DNA of 64,000 nucleotides from Desmodus rotundus (GCF_022682495.2 NC_071397.1:11189082-11253081), one strand, 5' to 3'. Numbered from the stretch's first letter, positions 1-11,824 are shown. Numbers and translations: made by a program. Notes: generated from the letters alone by a model not told the origin.

Positions 1-950
1 GACAAGCTTGATTCATAACTGGGCCATGTGCAGAGGGCCCCTGTGGGCAGGGTGGTGGCTGGGCCTGTGGAGGAGCCAGCGGGGGAAGCTCCTGGGATGC
101 CCGAGGGGGGTGTGGGAAGTGAGTGATAAGCATCTCATTGGCACGCTCTGGCCTCAGGTTTTCCTGAGGATTTGCCTGAGCTGTCAAAACATTTCAGGTC
201 TGTGCCGAGACTGGGCCTCTACAGGGAAAACCCCATTAAACAGCTCCGTGAAATGAGCTGTGTTTTTTTTTCTTCAAACTCTAACTTCACACCCACATAA
301 AAATCTCCCAGACAAAGCAGTTTATGGCCATGAATCTCTCTCCGACTCTGGCACTTTTCATCTGAGAAGCACAATGTGCTTCCGATTCCATATTTCATGG
401 ATTCCCGGCCTCCCTGCGAGGCAGTTAAAGGGAACAAGTGACCGCATCTGTTTGGTAGAAGGAGCATGTAACAGTGGCCCAGGGGTGGCAAATGTGTTGC
501 ACTCAGAACCGGGAGCCTCAGGGCCCAGGTCCGGGTCTGGACCTCCTCCTCAGGCCTCCGAGTGGTGGCTCTGACCCTAGGCCCTGCATCCCCTTCCCTG
601 TCATAGCAAGGGGCTGGCCACCTGGAACCAGGTTCCTGGCGCTGTTACGGATCAGAGCTATTTTTGTTTCCCTGAAGCCTCAAGGTGAGTGAGCGGAGGA
701 AGAGATGGCAGGGCTGGCAGGGGTTCTGGGCAGAGCTGGTGGGAAGGGCTTCACAGGGTGGGGTCAGAACCTGGTCAGCCAGGTGGAGGACACCAGGGAG
801 GACTTGGGTTCCTGCTGGGTGACTTCTGGTTAAGTTGTGATTTCTCCCACAGCTATTTTTCATGGGGAAACAGGGCAGAAAAGTGTTCACTGAGGTGGTT
901 GTGGCCACAGAGGGAGGGATGTTGGGATGGACAAAGGCGGCCTTGGCTGG
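1..950. other. unique sequence, no gene seen
   Basis: I see no gene, recognisable repeat or RNA. The open frames here are short, overlap on both strands and resemble no family I know. The stretch is moderately GC-rich. Confidence 0.5.
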
Positions 951-954
951 CGCT

Positions 955-1110
955 CAGCGTCTGCCCCCTTCATTCAGTCCTTCATTCAGTCCTTCCCTGG
1001 ATGTTTGGTGAGTGCCTGTCGCGCCAGCCATGACCCAGGTGCTGAGGATTCTGGGAGAGCAGCCCACTCTCTCATGCTGGGGGAGGGGCAGGCAATAAAG
1101 AATAAAAGAA
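955..1110 (+). mobile_element. L2 LINE fragment
   Basis: The CATTCAGTCCTTCATTCAGT start, followed by a 'gtgagtgcctg...' block, a 'gtgctgaggattc' block and 'aataaagaataaa', follows the order of the mammalian L2 3' end. It is diverged and short. Confidence 0.5.
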
Positions 1111-1114
1111 TGGA

Positions 1115-1544
1115 GAAGTGTCAGGCCAGTGCCTTGAAGAAAATATGGTTGGTTGAGGAGGTCGAGAGGGTGGGGAAGCTTCTTTGGATTGGGAGGTCGG
1201 GACTATCCTAGGAAGACCCACCGACCCAAGTGGAGCCCCAGAAACGAGATGGGGGCTGCCATGTGGGAATCCGGGGAGGAGTCTTCCAGAATGGGGCAGA
1301 GTCCCTGAGGCTAGAATGGACAGACCCAATTTTCCAACCACCTCTGGCAGCTGAATTTTCCCAGAACCAGCGTGGCAGTCACCCACCCCAGGGGGGCGTC
1401 AGGTGTCAAGAGAAGACTTGGTCTCTCCCAGACCCAAGACCCGGGCCCGTGCTGAACTCAAGCCCCTCTCCTTGTTCGGCTCAGGCTGTGTGGACAAGAG
1501 GAACTGTGGTAGAACTTGGGGACGGACATGCCTGACGTGAGCCC
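1115..1544. other. unique sequence
   Basis: No repeat or gene recognised. Short frames only. Confidence 0.4.
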
Positions 1545-1675
1545 AGGCTGGCTGCTCACTAGCCTGGCCTCTGAACAAATCACTCACCCACGGCAAACCT
1601 CAGTTTCCCTGTCTGTTAACTGGGGGGATAACTACCTCTCAGGCTTGCTGTGCGGATTAGCATGGCTCTGGGAGC
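1545..1675 (+). mobile_element. MIR SINE fragment
   Basis: This is the MIR core in diverged form: 'caaatcactcaccc...cctcagtttccctgtctgttaactgggg', then the 'gataactacctctcaggcttgctgtg' block. It has the usual order and plus orientation. Confidence 0.65.
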
Positions 1676-2094
1676 CTGGGGATTGGCAGCTCCATTTCAG
1701 AGCTAAGGCCTTCCCCACTAACCCTCCCAGGCCTGCCAGCCTTTCTCCCTCCAGTTTCCCTGAATCCCGGTGCCTGGGGACCAAGGTCCTGCCTTCTGTG
1801 CCAGCCCCTCACCCTGCACCCTGGCCTGGTCTCAGCCTGGCTGTCTCCTGTAGGGGGGCTCTCGATCTCAGCATGGCCTGCTCTCTCGCGACTCCATGCT
1901 CCGCTGCCTCTGGAACTGTAAATAGTCCGTGGCACCTCTACTTCCTGCCTGGGTCATGCAGACCCTCTCTCAGAACCACCTGCTGCCCCTTCCGAAGGCC
2001 CCTCCTGCAGGCCCAGGCCTCGGCCAAGCCCACCCCCACGCCCACGGGTAGCCCAGGAGGAAATGCCCCTTTGAACGAAGACAGATCCAAGTGC
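1676..2094. other. unique sequence, C/T-rich
   Basis: No element or gene recognised. A 206-residue frame (1516-2136) runs through it, but it also spans MIR on both sides and has no recognisable domain, so I treat it as chance. Confidence 0.4.
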
Positions 2095-2185
2095 CATCCC
2101 TGCCCTGGTTCTTACCTGCTGTGTGACCTTGACTAGGTTGCTTAGCCTGTCTGAGCCCGGGTGTCCTCATCCCTGAGGAATGGGA
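2095..2185 (+). mobile_element. MIR SINE fragment
   Basis: It contains the MIR block 'cctgctgtgtgaccttgactaggttgcttagcctgtctgag', followed by the 'tcctcatccctgaggaatggga' counterpart. Confidence 0.65.
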
Positions 2186-3813
2186 CACTCAGAGCAGGAA
2201 AGGTGCTACTTCTCTACAACCTACTTCAGTGTCACTTAGAAAAGGAACGATCCCAGTTTAGGAAAAAGCACAGATAGTCACTTGCAGGGTAGAAGGAGGA
2301 ATGGGAAAGCATCCCAGTCTGCAAAGAGACCAGGGGTTGGCAGTGGGCGTAGGGCTAGGGGACTAGGGGAGACAGGGCTGGAGCGACTGGACCTGCAGTG
2401 GAGGTGGGGGGAATAGCCCAGGACCTTCTTAAGGACTTCAAAGTCCACAGTTTATTTTCTCTGCAGCTTGGAGTAAGATGCGTTCTTCTTGCTGTTGCCC
2501 ATGAAGCTTCAGACAAATCTCTACACTCATCTTCCACACCTGATTGTACACAGAGGGAAAAGGGTCATCCACGTCTGAGTCACCACTGGGGAGGAGTCCT
2601 AGGAACAGTGACAAAACCCAGAGAGGACAATTCAGCAGAAGTCCGGAACCAGAGCCAGAATAAAATCAACTCTCTGAGAAGTCCCAGAAGTCTGGGGACA
2701 GGCACCAAACATGCCATGGGAGGGGGTTCAAGGCTATCAGGTCTGCATCTTAAGGGGCAGGTGGCCCTAGGCACGCTGGGGTTATGCCACCTTGCAAATC
2801 TTGGGGGAGATTCAATGGCATCATAAAGATTTGTGTCTGAGGGCTCCCATACAGGATACCTTCACCACCATTGTCCCGCTGGCATTCTGGGGGCCAAGCC
2901 CTGTCCAGTTTCCCTCACCCGGCCGGCCCGGTGGTAGGGCTCCAGGGATTGCTGTGAAGAAGAACTGGGTGGGCAGATCCCCCAGAGCTGGGGATGCTTG
3001 ATGCTGTCTGACATCCCAGAGCCCCTGCTGCCAGCTGCGGGAGCCAGACTCAGAAAACAGTGCACGCTGGAGTGATTTCTGCCTGTTCCTGCTCTGAGCC
3101 CGGGTGGACTGGCTACCCGCCTGAGTGAGCCAGACCTGCCGAGGACTTCCCTCCCTTCTGAGTGCTGTGAGGTGGGGCCCCTGGGGGTGGAGATGCCCCC
3201 AGCCCCTGAGAGAACTTGAGTCCCCCAGCCCCTAACTGCCCTGAGGCTCCCCAGCTTCCTCAGTGACCACGGGGAGGGGAGGTTGGAGGGCCGCACCTCT
3301 TTGACACAAAAGTCCAGGTTTTAGGTGTGGGAGCCAGAGGCCCAGGCCTATCCTTGGGTGTCCTGGTGGCTGCCGAGCCATCAGGACGTCCCATTTGGTC
3401 TAATGTGGGCACGGGGTGGGGGACGGAGGGGAGGGAAGAGATAGGCAGACAGCTCTCAGCAGAGAAGAAACATCAAACTGCATTGTTTGCTTAAATTGAA
3501 TTAAGTCCGACCTTGGATCCCCATTGCCACTTGGGGGCCCTGTCCTGGGACGGCCCAAGAATCAGGAAGTCGATGGGGCAGAAAACCGGGCAGGTCCACT
3601 TTCAGCTCCTGTTGGTCGTGGCTCAGAGCAGGGGATCTCACGCTGGGTCTGCTGGGACCTCTGCCCCACTAGCGTGACCAACCTGTCCTGCTTTGCTCAA
3701 GGCTTTCCCAGTGGTAGCACTGGGAGTCCTTTGTTTGGGGAACCCCTTCAGTTCTGGGCAACTGGGGTGGTAGGCACACCTCGCATCACTCAGGGACATC
3801 AGGTGGCCATTCC

Positions 3814-3826
3814 GGGGGGGGGGGGG
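3814..3826. repeat. (G)13 homopolymer
   Basis: An uninterrupted run of 13 G. Its length is error-prone in assemblies. Confidence 0.95.
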
Positions 3827-4501
3827 TCCCATCACCTCCTTGGGGTGGGGCTGCAGGTCCCCCTGACTAGGGCACTCTACGGGCTCCTCTGTGTGGGTCC
3901 CCGCCCCCTCTCTCGTTGCCCTTTCACCCACTGCATGATCCACGTAAGCTTCTCCAGCTTCTGGAAGGCAAAGGGCTGGAGATGGATGGTCCCCAGGCAT
4001 CCTTCACCTGGCCTCCACGCCTCCATGTGAATCACTCCCAATGGCCTAGACCAGGGGACTGCTGCAAGCTGGTGTTGCCACGAGCAGGCTTTTCCTGGGA
4101 GTTTGGGAGCACAGCTCCTGGGATCTAGGGCTTAGAGAAGGATCTTAGGCTGCAAGAATGAGACCCCAGGCGACCGCAGCCGCGTCCCTCAGCACCTTCA
4201 TCTGCAGCTGGGCTGGCCCCTCCAGGAGTGCTTTCCCCATGGGAAGGCTTGCCTCCACGCGGACACAACGCTTTAAATTTGCTGAAAATCAAGACCGGGA
4301 GCTGCACACATCTGTGTTTGCTGCTGATTACAAAAGTGATGTACGATTTAAGACAGTTCTGGGCAAGGTACAAAAGCTGGAGAAAATGATGCTCATTAGC
4401 CGGGTGACAGCAGGGCTGCTGGGAGCCACGGGCAGGGGAGCGGGATAATGGGCCCTGGCCGGGCAGAGCCTGTCTGTCTCACTGGCTGCAGAAAGAAATG
4501 C

Positions 4502-4525
4502 AAAAAAAAAAAAAAAAAAAAAAAA
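4502..4525. repeat. (A)24 homopolymer
   Basis: An uninterrupted run of 24 A flanked by unique DNA. No element body could be recognised on either side. Confidence 0.95.
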
Positions 4526-5339
4526 GACAGAAGGGAGATGTTTAACTCACTTAAAGAGAACAAATAGCTTTTAAGCACTTTGGATGTGCGTTCACATGCA
4601 ACCAATTGATGTGCTAAGTCCACTTCATTCCTCATTGTTGCACCAGAGGAAGCTCCCAGAAGCCCTTGCCAATAGCCCACGTCAGGCTATTTTCTGTCCC
4701 CAGAAGGAACAAACGGTATTTATTAAGACAGTGTTGGATTTCTGTAAGAACAGTCTGTAGTTGGGAGTGTTAACACGTTCTGTTAATCTCCAGTCAGCGC
4801 ACGTGCATTCGGCTCAGAGGAACTGCCACCCAGGTGCCGCTCTGATTCCCGGTGCCAAGGGCAGGGTCAAGGGCACATGGCTGGGAGGTGAAGTGACCTC
4901 ACCCTCGGAGGTTAGGGCCATTTCTAAACACCTATAGCTTCCTCACTCACAGGCCCTGTTAAATCAGCTGAGAAAGGCTGTGGGTCCTCTGTGAGTTCTT
5001 CAGCTGGAGAACACTCTGTGATTCCCCTTGGAGGAGATGGCCTTCAGTTCATCTTCCAGAACTCGTGGCTGCAGCCTCCTGTAGCAGAACCTCTCATGCG
5101 AGACTCTGTGGGGAGTGCGGGCATGTGCCAGGGACCCAGGCCCTGGGCCACTCTCCCTTCTCAGCCCTCTATCCTGTGGCCTGGGGCGCGGGCCCCCGGT
5201 TCAGGCTTCCTTTTTCTCTTCTCCCGCTTCCTCTTGCTTAAAGCTGCCCTTCTCCTCACTTTCTCTAAATTAACCAAATGTCATTTTTTTGGAGGGCTGG
5301 CCTGACTTCCAGAGCCAGTGAAACACACTCAACACAAAT

Positions 5340-5560
5340 GTCACTCACCCAGATTTTCAATCCTCTGTCCATGCAGGATTATATTTCTCTGCCCCTTGGA
5401 GCCAGACCTGGCTATGTGACATGCTCTGGCCAAATCAACGTGAATGGAAGAGGCACACGTCACTGACTTCTGGGTAGATACATTAAGAGCCAGCGTGCGA
5501 TTTTCCATTTCCTGAGCTTTCCTTCTGCCAGGGGGTGGTGGGGGGAATCGGGGGAATGGC
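5340..5560 (+). mobile_element. MaLR (MLT1-type) LTR fragment
   Basis: The block 'tatatttctctgccccttgg', followed by 'cctggctatgtgacatgctctggccaaa' and 'aagaggcacacgtcactgacttctgggt', corresponds to the central part of MLT1-class LTRs in plus orientation. It is heavily diverged. Confidence 0.55.
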
Positions 5561-6139
5561 CACGCTGCTGGAGAGTGGAGGCTCCAGGAAAGCCACTGAG
5601 CCCACACGGGGGCGTGGTCTCCAAAGCTCACTTCTGACTTGGTCTAAGAGGATAATGAAAACCAAAGAATATTCTGGAGGGTTGACCCAGAGGTCACAGA
5701 GAACAACAGACCATGCGAGCTTCTCCCAGAGAGTGAAATCGGGGCCTGACGAGGAAGCAATCCCACCCAAGGCAGGTGCCCCAAGGTGGGACTTCTTATC
5801 CACTTCAGTTCTCTTTGTTTCCCCATTCAGGATTGGAGCCATTCTGCCCCTGTGTCCCCTGTACCTTTGGGGTGTGGGACAGATAACTTGTCATGGGCCT
5901 CCAGATCAGGAAAAGCCACTAACAGACCTGGGGATGAGACGCTAGGTGTGCATCACTGGAGGCGCTAGACCTCCGCCGCCTGTCTGCAGGGGACCTTCCG
6001 GTTGTCTCCTCGGGGAGGAAGGGGCTTGGTTTTTTGTGGGATGAGGACAGTAAATAAAATCCACTGCGAGCAGTAGGGCAGACTGTGGTAGACAACAGTG
6101 TTACTCAACAATCAGTATTTCCCGTCTCTTTCTGAACAC

Positions 6140-6450
6140 GCAGGTGAGGCAGTTGTTCTCTTCCTCCCTGGAGTGCAGCCTCGTGACCTGCTGCGGCCAA
6201 TGGGGCGTGCCTGGAGGTGATGTGGGTACTCCTGGGCGGTCCATGCACACTAGCCGTGCTCCACCTCCCCCTCTGCCAGGCGCTCTCTCAGATGGTGGCT
6301 GCTGCCTCGGCCTGAGTCCAGCATGGTGACCACTCAGAGCTCCCAGTCAAGGGAAGGACATGTTTCATGAGCAAGAAATCAAGCTTTTGTTTGTTTTAAA
6401 GTCACTGAGATTTTGGGTTTACAATTATCATGGCATCATCTAACAAACAC
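6140..6450 (+). mobile_element. MaLR (MLT1-type) LTR, 3' part
   Basis: It ends with the typical LTR terminus 'gttttaaagtcactgagattttgggttt' near 6395-6425, preceded by a 'cctcgtgacctgctgcggccaatggggcg' block. Plus orientation, diverged. Confidence 0.55.
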
Positions 6451-6454
6451 CCAC

Positions 6455-6830
6455 ACCCATTTTTTTATTGAACAAATGTTGACTTACTCTGTGTTATTCC
6501 TAAGCCCCAAGGATACAGAAATTAATAAAAGTCAGCCTTGACCAGGGGGCTCAATTAGCTGGGTATCATCCTGTGCACCAGAGGGTTGTGGGTTCAATCC
6601 CCAGTCAGGGCATGTATCTAGGTTGTGGATTTGATCCTCAGTCAGGACGTTTACGAGAGGCAACCGATTGATACATCTCTTTCACATCAATGTTTCTCTC
6701 TCTAAAATCAATAACTATCTTTGGGTGAGGATTTAAAAATAAATAAATAAAGCTCAGTTCACTGCTTTTGTGAGTTCATTGTTTAGTGAGGGAGGCACAC
6801 AGGTCAACAGGAAGACATTTTCCATCCCCC
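6455..6830 (+). mobile_element. L2 LINE fragment split by a SINE
   Basis: The left part (6460-6536), with 'tttattgaacaaatgttgacttact' and 'ccccaaggatacaga', and the right part (6755-6830), with 'tgagttcattgtttagtgaggga', are consecutive pieces of an L2 3' end. They are interrupted by the VES SINE at 6537-6751, so the SINE is younger. Confidence 0.5.
6537..6751 (+). mobile_element. VES-type tRNA-derived SINE
   Basis: The tRNA-related head ('gctcaattagctgggtatcatcc' as the A-box region, 'gggttcaatcc' as the B box) is followed by 'gtcagggcatgtatctaggttgtgg', 'cgagaggcaaccgattgatac', 'tttctctctctaaaatcaata' and the tail motif 'gggtgaggatttaaaaat'. This order is characteristic of VES SINEs of yangochiropteran bats and is a main clue to the host. 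Confidence 0.85.
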
Positions 6831-6834
6831 CAGG

Positions 6835-7685
6835 CCTAACATATCTGTGTTGGATATTAGCACTCCTGGGCACTTTTCTGACCGTAGTCTAGTGGTCTCT
6901 GCCCATCCCACCTCCGCACGGACTCCAGACTCCCAGGGGACAGGGACTGGCTGGAGGGTGGACAGATAGGTGATGGATGGGTAGAGTGAGGGAGGGATGG
7001 GTAAGTGGAATCAGGCACGCCTGGTCTGGCTGAAGAGGCACTTTCTTAGGGCCCATCCCGTACCCTTCCTCTACAGCATATCCAGCTCCACAGCAATAGG
7101 GGCAGCGGCGTGGTCCTTCTCTGACTCTCAGGTGTTGGCAAGCTTTATATTATTGATTCTAGAAATTTACCTGAGTGATAGCACTACTTCCATCACTACT
7201 CATTTGACAAATCTCTATTAGGCATTGACTATAGGCACCTTGTCTCAAAGGTCCAGATATGATTCTTGAACAGATGGACCTCAGTTTTGGCCCCTGAACA
7301 TCTCTTTGCCGGAACCCCCACCACCCAAACCCTGATACTCCACATTTCTCTTTTCCATTTCATGCTGATTTATTAGGAATTTGAGGCAATACCAGGAAGC
7401 CTTAAATCTGTCTTCTCCCCACAGTTGCTTGTAATAGGATATCAGTATGCATTCTTAAATGTTTTGTTTGCTTCTGAATGTAATTCGAGGGAGTTTCTGT
7501 AAGAGCATGCTCTGCAGTAGACGTTACAGTGAGAACAAAATGTTGAGAGCTCCTTGGGAGGCTGCTGGGATAATCTCAGGCAGGGCTGGTTCTAGGCTAA
7601 ATTGTGGAGTCAAAATCATGGCCTTCGTCTCAGTTTTCAACATCCTTATCTCACTTACATCTCATGGTCTTCCCTGATCCAGACT
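6835..7685. other. unique sequence
   Basis: No gene recognised. A weak L2-like phrase ('ctctattaggcattgactataggcaccttg') occurs near 7210, but it is too short to annotate separately. Confidence 0.4.
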
Positions 7686-7689
7686 GGCT

Positions 7690-7845
7690 ATGGGAGAGAA
7701 CGCTGGACCGGAAGTCTGGGTTCATCTAGGATCCACCAGTAACTGGCTGGGTTTGTCGTTGACCTTGGTCTCCTCCTCTGTAAGAACCCAGGGCCATAAC
7801 TGATGCCCTCTAATACCCTTGCCAGGCCCAGAACTCTAAAGTTTT
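7690..7845 (+). mobile_element. MIR SINE fragment
   Basis: A diverged MIR: 'ctggaccggaagtctgggttc', 'ccagtaactggctggg', 'gaccttggtctcctcctctgtaa', in MIR order. Confidence 0.55.
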
Positions 7846-8034
7846 GTAACTCACATACAAGAATCACATTTCTTATTTCAAATGAAATGCTATTTATGAT
7901 TGAGTAGATCACACAATCATGTGGTTCAAACCATAATAATATGAAACGATACACAATAAGAAGTCTCCTTCCACTCCATTCCCATATATCTCATCGCCCT
8001 CCTTTCCCACTGAGAACTGTGAGGGTTTAAGATT

Positions 8035-8604
8035 CTACCCTACTTGCAAGCTAACAAGTACGCCTGCTGCTTTCTCATGGATACCGCAGAAGACGTGTGA
8101 CGATCGGGTAAGAGACAAAGGGCCTTGCTACTCCTGGCGCAGCAGGCAGCGCGAGCCGGGTGTTCGCGGTGGATCTCCATGCCTCTCGAGTCCACGTGGC
8201 ACAGCCCTGCTGGGTGCTGCACACACGGTGGGTTTGCCTCCCAGCCGAGCAGTCCCCACATTGGGAACCCTGGTGCTTTATAATAACAGGGCTGAGGACA
8301 AACCCGCCCCAGCTTTGCCCTGAACAGAGACGTTATCTTAATGTTACTGGAGAGCAAACTTGTTTTCTGCTCTGGAGGGGCACGCGATCTCTGTCCTCTA
8401 AGGTGGATTCTACACAAACATCCTTGAAGAGGTCACTTACAACGAATGCCATCAGCCTCTGCTCCGAACAGGTGCAGAAATAGTCTCCCAGCACTGCCTC
8501 GAACCACCCAGGAACAGCGGCTCTTGCTAGTTGCTTGGGTGCCCTCCCAGAGTTCCTATCTGCAATTGGCTGCAAACGTAAATATATGTTCTTACCCTAT
8601 CCTG
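8035..8604. mobile_element. unidentified insertion in L1, possible solo LTR
   Basis: About 560 bp of CpG-rich DNA (cacgcgatc, gcgcgagccgggtg, gacgatcggg) separates two consecutive blocks of the same minus-strand L1. Its composition contrasts with the AT-rich L1 around it. A TATA-like 'ctttataataac' lies near 8276. The size and base composition would fit a solo LTR, but I could not settle the ends or a target duplication. An 'agaac' occurs just left of the segment and again near 8622. Confidence 0.35.
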
Positions 8605-8911
8605 TTTGTTGCATAAAAGCAGAACGCTACGTTCGTCATTATGCGCTTTTGTTTTTAAACTTAACAATGTAAGTTTTTCTCATTCATTTTCTCATGTGCA
8701 GAGTATCCACTACATGCGTATACGATTTTATCTAGCCAGTTCCTTACAGATGAACACTTTTTCTATTTCAAACAATGCTGCAATAGGTGGTCGTGAACAC
8801 GTGCCATTTAGAATGATTGCTGGGCCGATTAGAAATGGACCTTGCAATTTAGTTTGATATTATTAAATTGCTGTACATCGTGGTGGTACCGTTTCGTGCT
8901 TTCACCAGCTT

Positions 8912-9195
8912 TACTAATTTTATCAGTCAAGGGCTAGAGAAATCCTCGCAAGAACAGTGCGTACACGGGAAGCAGACAGGAGGCAAAATCGGAAGGAGGG
9001 AGTTGGTAACTTCTCCCTCTTTCAACCCGCAGTCTCCTTCTAGCGCCCCCTAATGGCAAAGCCTCGGGGGGGGGGAAGGGGGGGCAAACAGAGAGGTGGT
9101 TTGTCAGTAAACCCAGCCAAAGCGTCACAAAGCAGTAGAGAGAAGAGTGAGTTTAGAGCTGAGAGTGAACAACATAACTGGAACAGCTCAAAGTG
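8912..9195. mobile_element. second unidentified insertion in the same L1
   Basis: About 280 bp between the L1 phrases '...gctttcaccagc' and 'gttgtcaaatattcgcag' have no L1 counterpart that I recognise. It includes 'ctccttctagcgccccctaatggc' and the G-rich run at 9067-9085. Origin not recognised. Small LTR-element debris is one possibility. Confidence 0.3.
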
Positions 9196-9409
9196 TGTTG
9201 TCAAATATTCGCAGTTTTGCCGATTTGATAGGGGAAAAGTGGAATCTCAATGGAGTTTAAACATGCATTTCTCTTATTCTGAGTGCTGTTGACCATTTCT
9301 TCATAAATTTGGGGTCTATTCATGTTATTTCTCTGTGAACTTGCTATTCATTCCCTTGGGCCATTTTCTTTTTCAGTTGAGTTGTTGATCTTTTCCAGCA
9401 ACATCTTAG

Positions 9410-10145
9410 GGCGAGTGCGCACAGTCAGCGGGGTGATCCCCTACCCAGAGCGTGCTCATATTTAGAGAGGGAGAGGAACCCGGGGGGGTGAGGCTTTCTG
9501 GGGGAATTTTGGACATAGCGAAACCCAGCCTGGGTGACCATTAGGCCTCCCAGTGACCCCTCACAGCACACAATCTCAGCTCAAACTTGTCTTCCCTGTG
9601 TCTCTGAGACCCTGATCTTGGAAGCCACCTGTGACTGCCCCCCCCCACCCCCGCCCCCGGCGTGGTCCTCGGCCACCTTGCACAGTGACTTAAATGGTTG
9701 TTTGGACATCTGTGGCCTTCTGGGTGAGCCCTCAGCATGCTGGGTCCTCATCTGTGCCCGAAATACAGGTGGTCGCTGCCAACGCCACTTCCTCAACTGA
9801 CTCATCCAAGGTGGGAAATTCTGTCACAGAGCAATTTCTTCAAAACCTGGAAAGTACTGGAGAGTTTTACTCCAATTCAGGGTATGTGACATTGGATAGG
9901 AAACACACTTCCCACAGGGGAACAGAAACCTGCATAAAATGGTTCAATCATGCCACCAGTCGGGAAGCCCCTCGGCTGCTCTCCTCTGAGAAACAAGAAG
10001 GAAGTAGAAAATCTGTGAGCCTCTGGGAGGCATGGGCTTCATCCCCCCAGTCTTGAGCCCCTCGGCCTCCTCGTGCAGCCTGCTCACCCTCCGCAGACAG
10101 GCAGAGTGGTCTGCACAGGAAAACGGGTTTGGCTTTGACTCATGA
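9410..10145. other. unique sequence
   Basis: No gene or repeat recognised. C-rich tract near 9640-9660. Confidence 0.4.
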
Positions 10146-10149
10146 TGGC

Positions 10150-10325
10150 TACTGTTTACCGAGGGGCTGGTATTAGTGGTATCTGCTTTGCGGGTTCTAT
10201 TTCAAATGCCTGCAACAATGGGCAAGTCATGTGATTACCCCCATTTTACAGATGAGAAATGGAGGCCCAGAAAGATCAGGTAACTTACTGTTGGGCACAC
10301 GTATGCTAAGCCTGGAGCCAGGTTT
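10150..10325 (+). mobile_element. MIR SINE
   Basis: The 3' half of MIR is clear: 'gattacccccattttacagatgagaaatggaggcccagaaagatcaggtaactt', then 'cacacgtatgctaagcctggagccagg'. One of the better preserved MIRs in the window. Confidence 0.8.
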
Positions 10326-10339
10326 ATAGGGATGAAGGC

Positions 10340-10560
10340 CGAGGAGTTGGAGAGTGTTCTAAGGGAGGGGTGGGGGTGCTTAGCCAGCTCAGCAGGGCTG
10401 GAAGGACACAGTGGGGGAAGAATCTGGAGTCTAAGGCAGCCTGAGGAGATGTCCCAGAGGTGGTGAGGCTTGAGCTGGGCCTGGAAGACTGAGGCAGATT
10501 AGGGCAGTGGGGAGAGATGAAGGACAGGGTCATTCCAGGGGGTGCGAGCTCACTGGGGTG
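10340..10560 (+). mobile_element. probable L2 LINE 3' fragment
   Basis: The phrases 'ggtgaggcttgagctgggcctggaagactgag' and 'gaaggacagggtcattccaggg' match the L2 3'UTR order ('...gaggtgacctgagctgagccttgaa... gaagggcattccaggc'). Diverged. Confidence 0.5.
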
Positions 10561-10564
10561 AAGG

Positions 10565-11820
10565 AAGGTGAAGGTCCTGGCATGGTGGGCACCTTCTGGC
10601 TCAGGCTAGCACTTCCCATTGCTCCCTCTGCAGTGACAGATGCGTCCCCAGCCCACAGGTCCTCTGGTAGGAAGAGGTCCTGCGCTGTACCCACTATTGC
10701 TGTGTGGAAGGGACTGGGCCCCAGGCATTTACAGAATCAGAGAGGGAACTGAGGGGACGTGGTGTTTTGACCAAGTTACAGCTAGTGGCACCGTGTCCTT
10801 TGGGGTGTCTGTGTTTTCTGTTTGAAATGAATGGCGGTGACACCCAGATCCCTCCCAAGACCAGCAGGAGACCCTGAGGCACCCCCCCCCACCAAATCCC
10901 CCAAGGAAACTCTTCCCTAATTGACCCTAAGTGAAACCAGTGTTGCTTTCTCCTTCAGAGGATTCCCCCTCCTGCTGCCTTTAATATGAGATAAAGCATA
11001 TTCACTGTTTGTTTTGAGGCTTAGTTACAAATTTCACTAGGTATATAAAACATCCATTACATATTTTCCTATAAAATAAGGGAAAGAAAAGAAAGAGTAA
11101 AAGGAAACCATTTCAGTCCCTGGAACTGTGCAGGGATTTTCAAGCAAGGACAAAGTGAATGGGGACCAGTTGGAAACAGGGTCCCTTCCTCCCCAGGGCA
11201 GCCACTTGGAATTGTCCTCCCTTCCCCACAAGCTGGAAAGAGACTTAGGAAGTGAGGGTGGAAATTGAGTCAGAGAAGGAAGGGAAGTCCAAGTTGTCCT
11301 TAAAGGAATCCAAGCTATAGAAAGTGCTGAACTCCGCCTCCCCCGGCAGTCCAGATGTGGACAGCTGCAGAAGTGACTGTCCCAGGGGCCCTGGCAGAAT
11401 GTTTCAGCTCCTGTCCTTGGCATCTTCTAGGGCAAAGCCGGTTTGCATTACAGAGCTGGCCCTGGGGGTGAATTCCTAAAGTGGTGCCAACATCCTCCAG
11501 CTGGAAAGCAGGCAGCCTGGCGGCACTCGGGGGACAGGTTTCCCCTGACCTTCGCCTTCTCTCTGGGACGTTCGGTGCAGCTTTGGAAGCTTCTACGTCA
11601 GTACGATTCACATCCAGCACTGGATCCTGACCAGGTCCCAGGGTAGCGGGGCACAGGCAGCAAACACAGTGTCCCCGTGCATGTTAACGTAGGGGTGAAT
11701 CCCCATCTGTGCCCCTTTCCTTGCTGCTGAACCAGCCATCTGGAAGCAACATAGGCATCTGCCAGCTGCTTTCAGTGAAGTATGTTGACAAGTGATTCCA
11801 TCTAGTAATATTCCTGGCTC
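10565..11820. other. unique sequence
   Basis: No gene or dispersed repeat recognised. Open frames are short and overlap on both strands. Confidence 0.4.
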
Positions 11821-11824
11821 AGCG

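Larger units (their letters stand above)
2190..5335. other. unique sequence with two homopolymers
   Basis: There is no gene or dispersed repeat that I can name. A run of 13 G lies at 3814-3826 and 24 A at 4502-4525. The A-run is preceded by 'gaaagaaatgc' and has no recognisable element upstream, so it is best read as a simple repeat. Overlapping short frames on both strands are not convincing exons. Confidence 0.45.
7850..9405 (-). mobile_element. degraded L1M, split by two insertions
   Basis: Read on the plus strand, three blocks match the antisense of one ancient L1 ORF2/3'UTR region in correct order. They are about 7860-8030 ('gtggttcaaaccataataa...agtctccttccactcc'), 8605-8911 ('ttttaaacttaacaatg', 'caaacaatgctgcaatagg') and 9196-9400 ('tttgccgatttgataggggaaaagtgg', 'gcatttctcttattctgagtg'). 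The interruptions are separate later insertions. No coding capacity remains. Confidence 0.6.

Noticed and set aside
1516..2136. 206-residue plus-strand open frame
   Set aside because: It runs through two MIR pieces, is proline/serine-rich as expected from GC-rich DNA, and has no domain or splice support.
6560..6620. tRNA-like sequence with A and B boxes
   Set aside because: It is the tRNA-derived head of a VES SINE, followed by the SINE body and tail, not a tRNA gene. The same applies to the heads at 23.97, 27.60, 28.82, 40.49 and 52.71 kb.
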